A DNA stretch of 64,000 nucleotides. Source: Thermoleophilaceae bacterium. GTDB taxonomy: Bacteria > Actinomycetota > Thermoleophilia > Solirubrobacterales > Thermoleophilaceae. Each line of letters begins with the position of its first letter. Positions within the stretch are counted from its first letter, which is position 1. Shown in pieces: positions 44,770 through 52,164 of this stretch. Below the pieces are notes generated by a model that worked only from the letters and a program-made list of their open reading frames with translations, did not search any database and was not told where the DNA came from. The translations under genes and the position numbers were made by a program. The stretch is from contig JAUJNF010000002.1 of assembly GCA_030446485.1 (NCBI GenBank), positions 186,001 to 250,000 on the forward strand. The letters are read 5' to 3'.

Positions 44770-45443
44770 GGCTCGGCCACCGGCAGCTCGAGCGCCACGA
44801 CGGCGCCCGTCTCCCCCGACGACACGCTCAGGCTGCCGCCCGCCTCCTCGATCGCCTGGGCGGCGATGCGAAGTCCGCGCCCCCGCCCGGAGCGCCGGTC
44901 CGGCCCGGTCGGGGCGGCAGAGAAGCCCGGGCCCTCGTCCGCCACCTCGACCCGCACGCGCCGCGGAAAGCGCGAGCCGCGCACCATCACCGATCCACGC
45001 CCGTGCTCCACCGCGTTGGCGAGCACGTTGCCGAGGGCCTGCGACAGCCGCCGCGGATCCGCGCGCACCTGGACCGGTCCGGCGGCGGCCCAGTCGAGCT
45101 CCAGGCGGCCGCCGGCACGGCCGGCGGCGGTCCGCCAGCCGGCGGCCGCCCGTCCGACCACGCGCTCGAGCGACACCGACGACGGCTCGGCGGCGGCGCG
45201 CCGCCCCGACCGCGCCGCCTCGAGGTCGGCAAGGCCGAGCCGCACGCGGTCGAGCTGAGAGGCGACGAGATCCGTTTGCAGGCCTGCCCTCGTGGCCTCC
45301 AGGGCAAGGGTCAGGGCCGCCGCCGGCCCGCGCAGCTCGTGCTCGGCGCTCGCGACCAGCTCGAGCCTGCGACGCAGAACAACGACGATCGCAAGCAGCG
45401 CCGCCGCGGCGAGCCATCCCGCCAGCGCGAGGACGAGGGTCAC
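44766..45443 (-). CDS. Short membrane-anchored sensor histidine kinase
   Basis: This 225-aa kinase has one N-terminal membrane helix (VLALAGWLAAAALLAIVVVL) and almost no sensor domain. The H box is SAEHELRGPAAALTLALE, the N box ALGNVLANAVEHGRG, and the G boxes VADEGPGFSAAP and GRGRGLRIAAQAIEEAGG. GTG 45443 overlaps the regulator stop as GTGA, and its own stop overlaps cpaB. The three genes are therefore coupled. Lack of a sensor domain suggests signal input through a partner or the membrane. Confidence 0.85.
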   Translation of the reverse strand: MTLVLALAGWLAAAALLAIVVVLRRRLELVASAEHELRGPAAALTLALEATRAGLQTDLVASQLDRVRLGLADLEAARSGRRAAAEPSSVSLERVVGRAAAGWRTAAGRAGGRLELDWAAAGPVQVRADPRRLSQALGNVLANAVEHGRGSVMVRGSRFPRRVRVEVADEGPGFSAAPTGPDRRSGRGRGLRIAAQAIEEAGGSLSVSSGETGAVVALELPVAEP

Positions 45444-46156
45444 GGCGCCCCGACGTCGTCGGTCAGCCGGTACCCCACCCCGCGCACGTTCAGCACCAAC
45501 GGCCGGGCACTGGCCGCCAGCTTCTTGCGCAGCCGGCAGGCGTGGGCGTCGAGTGTGCGGCTCGTGCCGATCGAGGCGTAGCCCCACACATCGCGCATGA
45601 GGTCGTTCTTGGCCAGCACCCGGGTGGGATCGATGGCGAGGGCCTGCAGGAGCGCGAACTCCTTGGCCGAGAGCGCCAGCGGCCGCCCGTCGAGACGCAC
45701 CACCCGGGTCTGCGGGTCGATGGTCAAGCCGCCCACCCGCATGATGCCCCGCAGCGGCCGGCCTCCCGCGCGGCGGAGCAGCGCCTCGATGCGGCCGAGC
45801 AGCTCGGCGTAGGCGAACGGCTTCAGCAGGTAGTCGTCTGCGCCGCGCGCGAAGCCGCGCACGCGATCGGCCTCGCCGCTGCGGCCGGTGAGGACGAGCA
45901 CCGGCAGCTCGGGATCGATCCGGGAGGCCATGCCGTCGGCTGAGCGGATGCGGTCGAGCACCCTGAGCCCGTCGCCGTCCTCGAGGATGAGGTCGAGCAC
46001 CATGAGGTCGGGTTGGCGCACCTCGAGAGCCCGCAACGCCTCTCCGACCGCCGTCGCGATGGCCACGCGGTAGCCGTCGGCGCGGAGGTTGTCGGCCAGG
46101 AAGGCCGACGTGGCCTCGTCGTCCTCCACCACCAGCAGTGAGCGTGCGGCCTCCAT
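45440..46156 (-). CDS. OmpR-family response regulator
   Basis: This 238-aa regulator has a receiver domain with SLLVVEDDEATSAFLADNLR, phospho-acceptor Asp in DLMVLDLILEDGDGLRVLDR, Thr in VLVLTGRSG, and Lys in DDYLLKPFAYAELLGRIEAL. A winged-helix DNA-binding domain follows, with LALSAKEFALLQALAIDPTR and GTSRTLDAHACRLRKKLAAS. ATG 46156 is chosen because the receiver domain begins right after it; an upstream start at 46213 is possible. It is coupled to the kinase and to cpaB, so it may control the Tad pilus. Confidence 0.9.
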   Translation of the reverse strand: MEAARSLLVVEDDEATSAFLADNLRADGYRVAIATAVGEALRALEVRQPDLMVLDLILEDGDGLRVLDRIRSADGMASRIDPELPVLVLTGRSGEADRVRGFARGADDYLLKPFAYAELLGRIEALLRRAGGRPLRGIMRVGGLTIDPQTRVVRLDGRPLALSAKEFALLQALAIDPTRVLAKNDLMRDVWGYASIGTSRTLDAHACRLRKKLAASARPLVLNVRGVGYRLTDDVGAP

Positions 46157-46351
46157 GGGCGGAGAAGATGGGGCGGATGATTTCTCGCCCCTCCCCCGCT
46201 CCAGGACGTCCACGCCTCCCCAGCCCCGCAGGCAACTTTCTCGCGCTTCTCACACCCAACCCCGTGCAACCGCTCGATCGTGCAAGCGCGCTTGCATCTC
46301 GCTCGGCGTAGAAGGAATCGGCCGTAGAATGCCGACGCTTCTAGGGCAGCC

Positions 46352-46822
46352 ATGGATACGACGCGACGCGGAAACTACGACTCGGGCCTCGACTACGTGC
46401 TCGAGTACGGCGAGCTGCGCTTCACCTTCAACGAGCGGGATTTCGGCGAGCGCGTCGAGCAGGCGGCGGTGAAGCTTCAGTTCGTGGACGCGCAGCTCGC
46501 TGACCAGGAGCTGGACGACCTCGTGAACCTCACGGTGAACGGCGAGGTGAAGGATCCGAGCTCGGACCTCGGCGACCACATCAACGACTGCTGGGGCGAG
46601 CTGAGCGGACCGTCCGAGCGCTCGCTCGTGCACTGGCTGCGCCGGCTGGTGTTCCGCGGCGCCTGGCTCGACCAGCGCGTCAAGGAGGGCGAGCTGGGAG
46701 TGGTGTTCGACGAGTACACGAACACCTTCGGCTACGTGCAGCCCGACCGCGACGGCGAGCTCATCGAGCTGTCGCGCGAGCCCTCGTGGAGCCGCGTGGC
46801 CTACGCTCGCGCCGCCGGCTGA
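46352..46822 (+). CDS. Hypothetical acidic protein
   Basis: I do not recognise this 156-aa protein. It is acidic, soluble, and has no signal peptide. It reads YDSGLDYVLEYGELRFTFNE near the start, then DPSSDLGDHINDCWGELSGP and VVFDEYTNTFGYVQPDRDGE. Codon use fits the genome and ATG 46352 has no competing start, so it looks like a real gene. It is divergent from the response regulator and convergent with the Rho-like gene. Confidence 0.65.
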   Translation: MDTTRRGNYDSGLDYVLEYGELRFTFNERDFGERVEQAAVKLQFVDAQLADQELDDLVNLTVNGEVKDPSSDLGDHINDCWGELSGPSERSLVHWLRRLVFRGAWLDQRVKEGELGVVFDEYTNTFGYVQPDRDGELIELSREPSWSRVAYARAAG

Positions 46823-46846
46823 CCGGGGCGCGGCTCGCCCGACCGG

Positions 46847-48016
46847 CTAACTGACGAGCAGCTCCGCCCGCAGCGTGCTCGTGCCCGCCGCGGCCACTCC
46901 GCCGCCTGGCTCGAGCAGGATCCGCGTGGTGGCGAACCGCTGAGGCTCGGCGGCAAGCCCGGTGGTGGCGACGATCGTGAGCGATCCCGCCTCCTCGGTG
47001 TTACGCCCCGCACCGAACACGCGCCGGGTGGCCGCGGCCGGCAGCCCGTCGAGCGAGTCGACGATCACGACCGCGTCCTGACCCCGCTCGACCGCGCGCT
47101 TGGCGCGCTCGACCGCCATCTCGGCCGCCTGACCGAGGTCGTCCGGCGAGCTCTCGAAGCTTCCGCCGGCAACGGCCCCGAGCTCCGCCCGGCGCCATTC
47201 GGTGACCTCCTCGGGACCCACCCCGCCGAGCACGATCACGAGGTCGAGATCCGGATGCCGCTCGCGCAGGGTGGCGGCGATCTCGCGCAGCAGCGTGGTG
47301 CCCTCCGCGCCGGGCGGGCCGCCGATCGCCACGCGCGAACCCTTCCCGAACGGCGCCCCGGCGAGCGCGCGGGGCGCGGCCAGCGGCTCCGTAGGGTACA
47401 CCGGGGTGAGCGTGGGGAACTGCGGGCGCTCGGCCGGCGGCTCGGCCTCGGCCCCGTTCACGGTGTCGACGCGCACGAGCGAGGGATGCCGCTCGGAGCG
47501 GCGCGCCGAGCGGACCGGCCCTGACAGCTCGTCTCCGGGCCGCAGCTCGCAGCGGCGTACTTGCGCCGGTGACACGTACACGTCGCCGTCGGACTGCGTG
47601 AAGGGGTCGGCGCGCATGAACGCGGTTCCGCCGGACAGGATGTCGAGCACCCCCGTGCGCACCTCGAGCTCCTCCTCGGGTACCGGAGCGGGCTCGTCGT
47701 CCTCGTCGGGGATGGCCGCGGGGGCGTCACCGGCCTGGGCGTCGGCGGCTTCGCGCCCGCGACCCGCGCCGCGCCCGCTGCGCGACCCGCCCCGGCGCCG
47801 GGGCCGCCGGGGCCTGTCCTCGCTGTCATCGGCGGACACGCTCTCCCTGCGCGCGGAGGGAGCGGACGCGCCGCCTCCGGCGTCGCCCCCGAGGATCGCC
47901 GTCACCAGATCGTCGCGGCGCAGGCGCCGATAGCCCTCGATGCCGAGCTCGGAGGCCAGCGCGTGGAGGTCGGCGAGGGGGCTCTGCTCGAGCTCGGTGC
48001 GGTCCAGCACGGACAT
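46847..48016 (-). CDS. Rho-like protein with degenerate ATPase motifs
   Basis: This 389-aa protein is a Rho paralogue. It has an N-terminal Rho domain (LADLHALASELGIEGYRRLR), an Arg/Gly-rich insert typical of actinobacterial Rho (RPRRPRRRGGSRSGRGAG), and an OB-fold RNA-binding domain (EVRTGVLDILSGGTAFMRAD, DVYVSPAQVRRCELRPGDEL). A RecA-like domain follows, but its Walker A is GGPPGAEGTT (about 232-241) where active Rho has PPKAGKTT, so the catalytic Lys is gone. The VDERPEEVT segment is VLGGVGPEEVTEWR, losing D and E. The Q-loop and the last RecA strands are missing. Walker B (VVIVDSLDGL) is partly kept. It may bind RNA or Rho without ATPase activity. Confidence 0.82.
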   Translation of the reverse strand: MSVLDRTELEQSPLADLHALASELGIEGYRRLRRDDLVTAILGGDAGGGASAPSARRESVSADDSEDRPRRPRRRGGSRSGRGAGRGREAADAQAGDAPAAIPDEDDEPAPVPEEELEVRTGVLDILSGGTAFMRADPFTQSDGDVYVSPAQVRRCELRPGDELSGPVRSARRSERHPSLVRVDTVNGAEAEPPAERPQFPTLTPVYPTEPLAAPRALAGAPFGKGSRVAIGGPPGAEGTTLLREIAATLRERHPDLDLVIVLGGVGPEEVTEWRRAELGAVAGGSFESSPDDLGQAAEMAVERAKRAVERGQDAVVIVDSLDGLPAAATRRVFGAGRNTEEAGSLTIVATTGLAAEPQRFATTRILLEPGGGVAAAGTSTLRAELLVS

Positions 48017-48115
48017 CGCCCTAGCCGCGCCGCCGGGCGCGCACGGGTTGAAGGGTCTCAGCGGCCATCGAGCGGGCGATCATGGCACACGGCCCGGCGA
48101 AGGCCGCGGCCGGGC

Positions 48116-49876
48116 TCATCGGCTGACCACGCCGTCCGGCACCGGAAGCAGCGCGTGCTCGGTAGCAGCGGGCGACTCGCCGGCCGCCCGCGGCGGGGTG
48201 CCGCCGGGCAGACCGGGCGCCACGCCCTCGGCGGCAGCCAGCTCGTGCCAGGCGGCTATCTCCCTCTCCACACGGTCGCCGCTCCAGCCCCACTCGGCGC
48301 CGAGCACCTCGGCGACCGCCCGTGGCCCGGCGGCCCCTGGCGCGGCCATGGCGGTACCCGCCACCAGGCCCACGCGCGTGCGCCGCAGCAGCACGTCGCC
48401 GACGCTCGCGGCCTGCTCCCGTCGCGCCGCGAACAGCGCCTCAGCGAGCAGGTCCGGGCGTCCGTCGGCGATCGGCTGGGCCAGCTCGCGGCGCTCGGCC
48501 GCGAGCCGCAGCACGTCGCGTGCCGCGTAGCCGTAGCGGTCCGTGAGCATCACCCGGCTGGCGTAGCTCACACCCTCCACCTCCGGCAGCTCGGCCACCG
48601 ACACCGGCTGGCCGAGCGGGATCTCGTGCGTTCGGCACGGCGCCTCGCGGCCCTCGCGCTCGACGATGCGGTCGACCGCCAGCTTGCCCATGCGCCGCCA
48701 GGTGGTGAGCTTGCCCCCGGTGATCGTCACGAGGCCCGAGCTCGTCTCGTAGAGCTCGGCCTTGCGCGAGATGTCGACCGACTTCTTCGGGTCGCCGGTG
48801 GAGATGAGCGGGCGCACGCCGGCATAGGCGCCCACCACGTCCACGCCGGTGAGCCCGATCTCGAAGAACTCGTTGCACGCTCCGAGCAGGTAGTCGATGT
48901 CGCCCTCGTCCGGGGGGATGTGGGCAAGCGGCCCCTCGTAGTCCTTGTCGGTGGTGCCCACCAGCGTGCGGCCGAGCCAGGGCAGCACGAACACGGTGCG
49001 CCCGCCCTCGGCGGGGATCACGGCCCCGGACCGCACCGGAAGGTCTTCGTCGGCAAGCAGCACATGCGTGCCGCGGCTCGGACGGATCACCGGCACCTCG
49101 GCCTCGTCGTGCAGCTCCTCGGGCCGGATCTGATCAGCCCACACGCCGGTGGCGTTCACCACGTTGTCGGCGCGGATCTCGAACGCACGCCCCGAGGTGG
49201 TGTCGGTGCAGCGCACGCCCGCCGCCCGGCCGGCGTCTTCGATCAGGCCGTCCACCCCGCAGCGGTTGGCGCACACGGCCCCGAAGCGCTCCGCCTCGCC
49301 GAGCGCGGTGAGCACCAGGCGCACGTCGTCGGTCTGGCAGTCGTAGAACATGTAGGCCGAGGTCGGGTTGCGCGAGGCGAGCGCCGGGAGGCGCTCGACC
49401 ACCTCGTCGCCGTCGAGCGTCCGGTGGCGGTCGGGGCTCCACTCCTCGTACTCCACCTCGGCGCGCCGCGCCCGGCGCCCCGGCCGGCGGCGCAGGCGCT
49501 CGGTGGTCATCACGTCGTACATGTTGAGCCCGACACCGGTGAGGCGGTCGGGCCGCTTGCCCTCGAAGAACGGGATGAGCAGCGGCAGGGGTTTCACGAG
49601 GTGGGGCGCGAGGTTCACCATCAGCGCCCGCTCGAGCAGCGCCTCGCGCACCAGCCCGAGGTCGAAGTTCTGCAGGTAGCGAAGGCCGCCGTGTACGAGC
49701 TTCGAGGAGCGGCTCGAGGTGCCGCACGCGTAGTCGTCTCGCTCCACGAGCGCCACGCTGTAGCCGCGCGAGGCGGCGTCGAGGGCGACGCCGGCGCCGG
49801 TGATGCCGCCCCCGATCACGACGACGTCGAAGCGCTCGGCCTCGAAGGCGGCGAGGGCGTCTTCGCGCGCGATCAC
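48116..49876 (-). CDS. glpD: FAD-dependent glycerol-3-phosphate dehydrogenase
   Basis: GlpD oxidises glycerol-3-phosphate to dihydroxyacetone phosphate and passes electrons to quinones. The protein of about 586 aa has FAD loop VVVIGGGITGAGVALDAASR, SSRSSKLVHGGLRYLQNFDL, LPWLGRTLVGTTDKDYEGPL, and GAYAGVRPLISTGDPKKSVD. The C-terminal helical domain typical of aerobic GlpD (RYGYAARDVLRLAAERRELA) is present. GTG 49876 is the likely start; the open frame continues upstream as Arg-rich shadow sequence. No glycerol kinase or facilitator gene is adjacent. Confidence 0.9.
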   Translation of the reverse strand: MIAREDALAAFEAERFDVVVIGGGITGAGVALDAASRGYSVALVERDDYACGTSSRSSKLVHGGLRYLQNFDLGLVREALLERALMVNLAPHLVKPLPLLIPFFEGKRPDRLTGVGLNMYDVMTTERLRRRPGRRARRAEVEYEEWSPDRHRTLDGDEVVERLPALASRNPTSAYMFYDCQTDDVRLVLTALGEAERFGAVCANRCGVDGLIEDAGRAAGVRCTDTTSGRAFEIRADNVVNATGVWADQIRPEELHDEAEVPVIRPSRGTHVLLADEDLPVRSGAVIPAEGGRTVFVLPWLGRTLVGTTDKDYEGPLAHIPPDEGDIDYLLGACNEFFEIGLTGVDVVGAYAGVRPLISTGDPKKSVDISRKAELYETSSGLVTITGGKLTTWRRMGKLAVDRIVEREGREAPCRTHEIPLGQPVSVAELPEVEGVSYASRVMLTDRYGYAARDVLRLAAERRELAQPIADGRPDLLAEALFAARREQAASVGDVLLRRTRVGLVAGTAMAAPGAAGPRAVAEVLGAEWGWSGDRVEREIAAWHELAAAEGVAPGLPGGTPPRAAGESPAATEHALLPVPDGVVSR

Positions 49877-50014
49877 GGCAGGTACGTTAGGAGCTTGCCC
49901 GGCGCGGGCGGGCCTCTTCGGTCGCCGGCCCGCCGGGGACCCGCGGCCGACGAGGGTGCGCTTGCCCGTCACGGAGAGTCAAGTGCACGCGCATCCGCCG
50001 CGATCGGATGCCGG

Positions 50015-50524
50015 CTACGGGAGGTAGGTCACGAACTCCTCGGCCGGCGCCCGCTCCGGCGCGGGCCTGTCCTGCCGCGGACTGCCGAGATGAACGAGCC
50101 CGAGCACCCGCTCGCCCGCCGGGATTCCGACGGCCGCCCGCCCCGCCTCGCCGCGCAGCACCTCGGGAGTGCGCCAGTAGCCCGCGAGGCCGCGCGCGTG
50201 AGCCGCGAGCAGCAGGATGTAGACGGCGCAGGCCGCGGCCCACGCGTCCTCCTCGTCCTGCACCGGATCGCCGCCCTGCACGGCCGAGGCCACCACCAGC
50301 GTCGGCGCGCGGTCGAGCTTGCCGGCCGCCTCGCGACCGGCGGCGTTCTTCAGCTCGATCAGGGCCTCGGGACCGATCACCCGGAAGCGCCAGGGGTTGG
50401 TCAGGTTGTGGTTGGGCGCCCAGCGCGCGAGCGCGAAGAGCTCCTCGAGCGTCGAGCGCTCCACCGGGTCGACACCGTAGGCCTTGTGGGTGCGACGGGT
50501 GCGAATGGCCTCTTCGACGTCCAT
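50015..50524 (-). CDS. Nitroreductase-family protein
   Basis: This 169-aa FMN-dependent nitroreductase-family protein begins at ATG 50524 (MDVEEAIRTRRTHKAYG). It has the FMN phosphate-binding RTRRTHKAY, ALARWAPNHNLTNPWRFRVI, AAACAVYILLLAAHARGLAG, and VLGLVHLGSPRQDRPAPERA. The substrate is unknown. It lies 38 nt downstream of the MFS exporter and close to the B12 operon. It lacks the features of BluB, the nitroreductase-fold enzyme of lower-ligand synthesis, so a cobalamin role is not claimed. Confidence 0.82.
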   Translation of the reverse strand: MDVEEAIRTRRTHKAYGVDPVERSTLEELFALARWAPNHNLTNPWRFRVIGPEALIELKNAAGREAAGKLDRAPTLVVASAVQGGDPVQDEEDAWAAACAVYILLLAAHARGLAGYWRTPEVLRGEAGRAAVGIPAGERVLGLVHLGSPRQDRPAPERAPAEEFVTYLP

Positions 50525-50562
50525 GGGCGGGCGACGGTAGCGAAGGGCACTATGGCCTTGAC

Positions 50563-52131
50563 TCAGGCCGGAGCCGCAGCCGCGGCCCGCTCGGCCACCC
50601 GCTCCTCCCCGTGCGCCGTGGCCGCCCCCTGCACCACGAAATCGCGCCCGCGCACGAGCAGGAACGCGAGCACTCCACCGGCCAGGGCGATGATCGCGGC
50701 CACCAGGAAGATCTCGTTCAGCCCCTCGACGAAGCTCGCTCGCGCCGCCTCGCCCAGCACCTCCCGCGCGCCCGCGGGCGCCGACTCGATCACGCCGCCG
50801 GCGCCCGCCGTGGCCACCGCCTCGGACAGCTCCTCGGCGCGGCCGGCCAGCGGCGTCCCGGCCAGCCGCTCGACCACCCCCGACTCGACCCGCGACTGGA
50901 AGATCGCCCCCAGTCCGGCGATGCCGGTGGCGATCCCCACCTGCCGGAACGTGCTGTTGATCCCCGAGGCCATGCCGCTGCGCGCCGGCTCCACGACGCC
51001 GATGGCGGCCGAGGCCAGCGGCGGGTTGATCAGGCCGATGCCCACCCCGCCGATCACGAAGCCCAGCAGCAGCGTGGTCCAGTCGGACTGCGGCTCGATC
51101 CCGCGCATCAGCAGCAGCCCGGCGCCCACGATGATCAGCCCGCCGCCCAGGAAGGCCCGCACCGGCAGCCGCGCCGAGAGCTTGCCGGCCACCGGAGCCA
51201 CGAAGAACGCCAGCAGCGTGATCGGGAGGAAGCGAAGGCCGGTCTCGAGCGGCTCGTACCCCAGCACGTTCTGTATGTAGAGAGTGATGTAGAGGAACAT
51301 CGCGAACATCGAGGCCGACAGCGCGAAGGCGGCGATGGCCGCGCCGGTGAAGGTCGGCTTGCGGAACAGGGACAGCTCGAGCATCGGCCGCTCCTGCCGG
51401 CGCTCGACGACCACGAACGCCACGAGCAGCACGGCGGCGAGCACGAGCTGCACGACGATCCGCGTGCTGCCCCAGCCTTCGTCGTTGCCGCGGATGAGCG
51501 AGAACACAAGCAGGAAGAGGGCGCTGCTGAAGGTGAGCAGGCCGGCCCAGTCCACCCGCCCGCCCCGCGGGTCCCGCGATTCGCTCACCCGGGTCAGCGT
51601 GAGCACGATGGCCGCCACCCCGATCGGCAGGTTGAGCAGGAAGATCGACTCCCATCCGAAGCCCTCGGTGAGCGCCCCGCCGATCAGCGGGCCGACGGCC
51701 ACCGCCCCGCCCGTGGTGGCCCCCCATGCGCCGAACGCCGCGCCGCGCTCCGGCCCCTGAAACTCCTGCGCGAGCAGCGCGAGCGACGTGGCGAACATCA
51801 TGGCCGCCCCGATGCCCTGCAGCCCGCGCGACAGGTTCAGCACGAGCGGCGTGCCGGCCAGGGCGCACAGCAGCGAGGCCGCCGTGAAGAGCGCGAGCCC
51901 GAGCACGAACACCCGCCGGCGGCCGAGCAGATCGGCGAGCCCGCCCGCGGTGAGGAGCAGCGCGGCGAGCATCAGCGCGTAGGCGTCGATCACCCACTGG
52001 AGGTCGCTGAACTCAGCGTCGAGATCGCGCTGGATCTCGGGGAGGGCGACGTTCACGATCGTGACGTCGAGCAGCAGCATGAAGGTGGCCACGCACACCG
52101 CGATGAGCGTCCACCACTTGCGCTCAAGCAC
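50563..52131 (-). CDS. MFS multidrug exporter, DHA2 (EmrB/QacA) family
   Basis: This 522-aa, 14-helix drug:H+ antiporter has the N-terminal FMLLLDVTIVNVALPEIQRD motif of the DHA2 family. LSRGLQGIGAAMMFATSLAL and WGATTGGAVAVGPLIGGALT are also typical. GTG 52131 is used. It lies 33 nt downstream of the ECF S-component gene on the same strand and could be read through from the B12 operon. Its family gives no reason to expect a cobalamin link. Confidence 0.88.
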   Translation of the reverse strand: MLERKWWTLIAVCVATFMLLLDVTIVNVALPEIQRDLDAEFSDLQWVIDAYALMLAALLLTAGGLADLLGRRRVFVLGLALFTAASLLCALAGTPLVLNLSRGLQGIGAAMMFATSLALLAQEFQGPERGAAFGAWGATTGGAVAVGPLIGGALTEGFGWESIFLLNLPIGVAAIVLTLTRVSESRDPRGGRVDWAGLLTFSSALFLLVFSLIRGNDEGWGSTRIVVQLVLAAVLLVAFVVVERRQERPMLELSLFRKPTFTGAAIAAFALSASMFAMFLYITLYIQNVLGYEPLETGLRFLPITLLAFFVAPVAGKLSARLPVRAFLGGGLIIVGAGLLLMRGIEPQSDWTTLLLGFVIGGVGIGLINPPLASAAIGVVEPARSGMASGINSTFRQVGIATGIAGLGAIFQSRVESGVVERLAGTPLAGRAEELSEAVATAGAGGVIESAPAGAREVLGEAARASFVEGLNEIFLVAAIIALAGGVLAFLLVRGRDFVVQGAATAHGEERVAERAAAAAPA

Positions 52132-52164
52132 GCCGTGACGCTCCGCTCAGGGACACCTCTGGCT

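Noticed and set aside
50015-50524. Nitroreductase as BluB, a B12 lower-ligand enzyme linked to the nearby riboswitch operon
   Set aside because: The sequence matches ordinary small nitroreductases, BluB-specific segments are not seen, and an MFS gene separates it from the B12 operon.
50563-52131. MFS exporter as part of the corrinoid system
   Set aside because: It lies only 33 nt downstream, but its sequence is plain DHA2 drug-exporter type; proximity alone is not enough.
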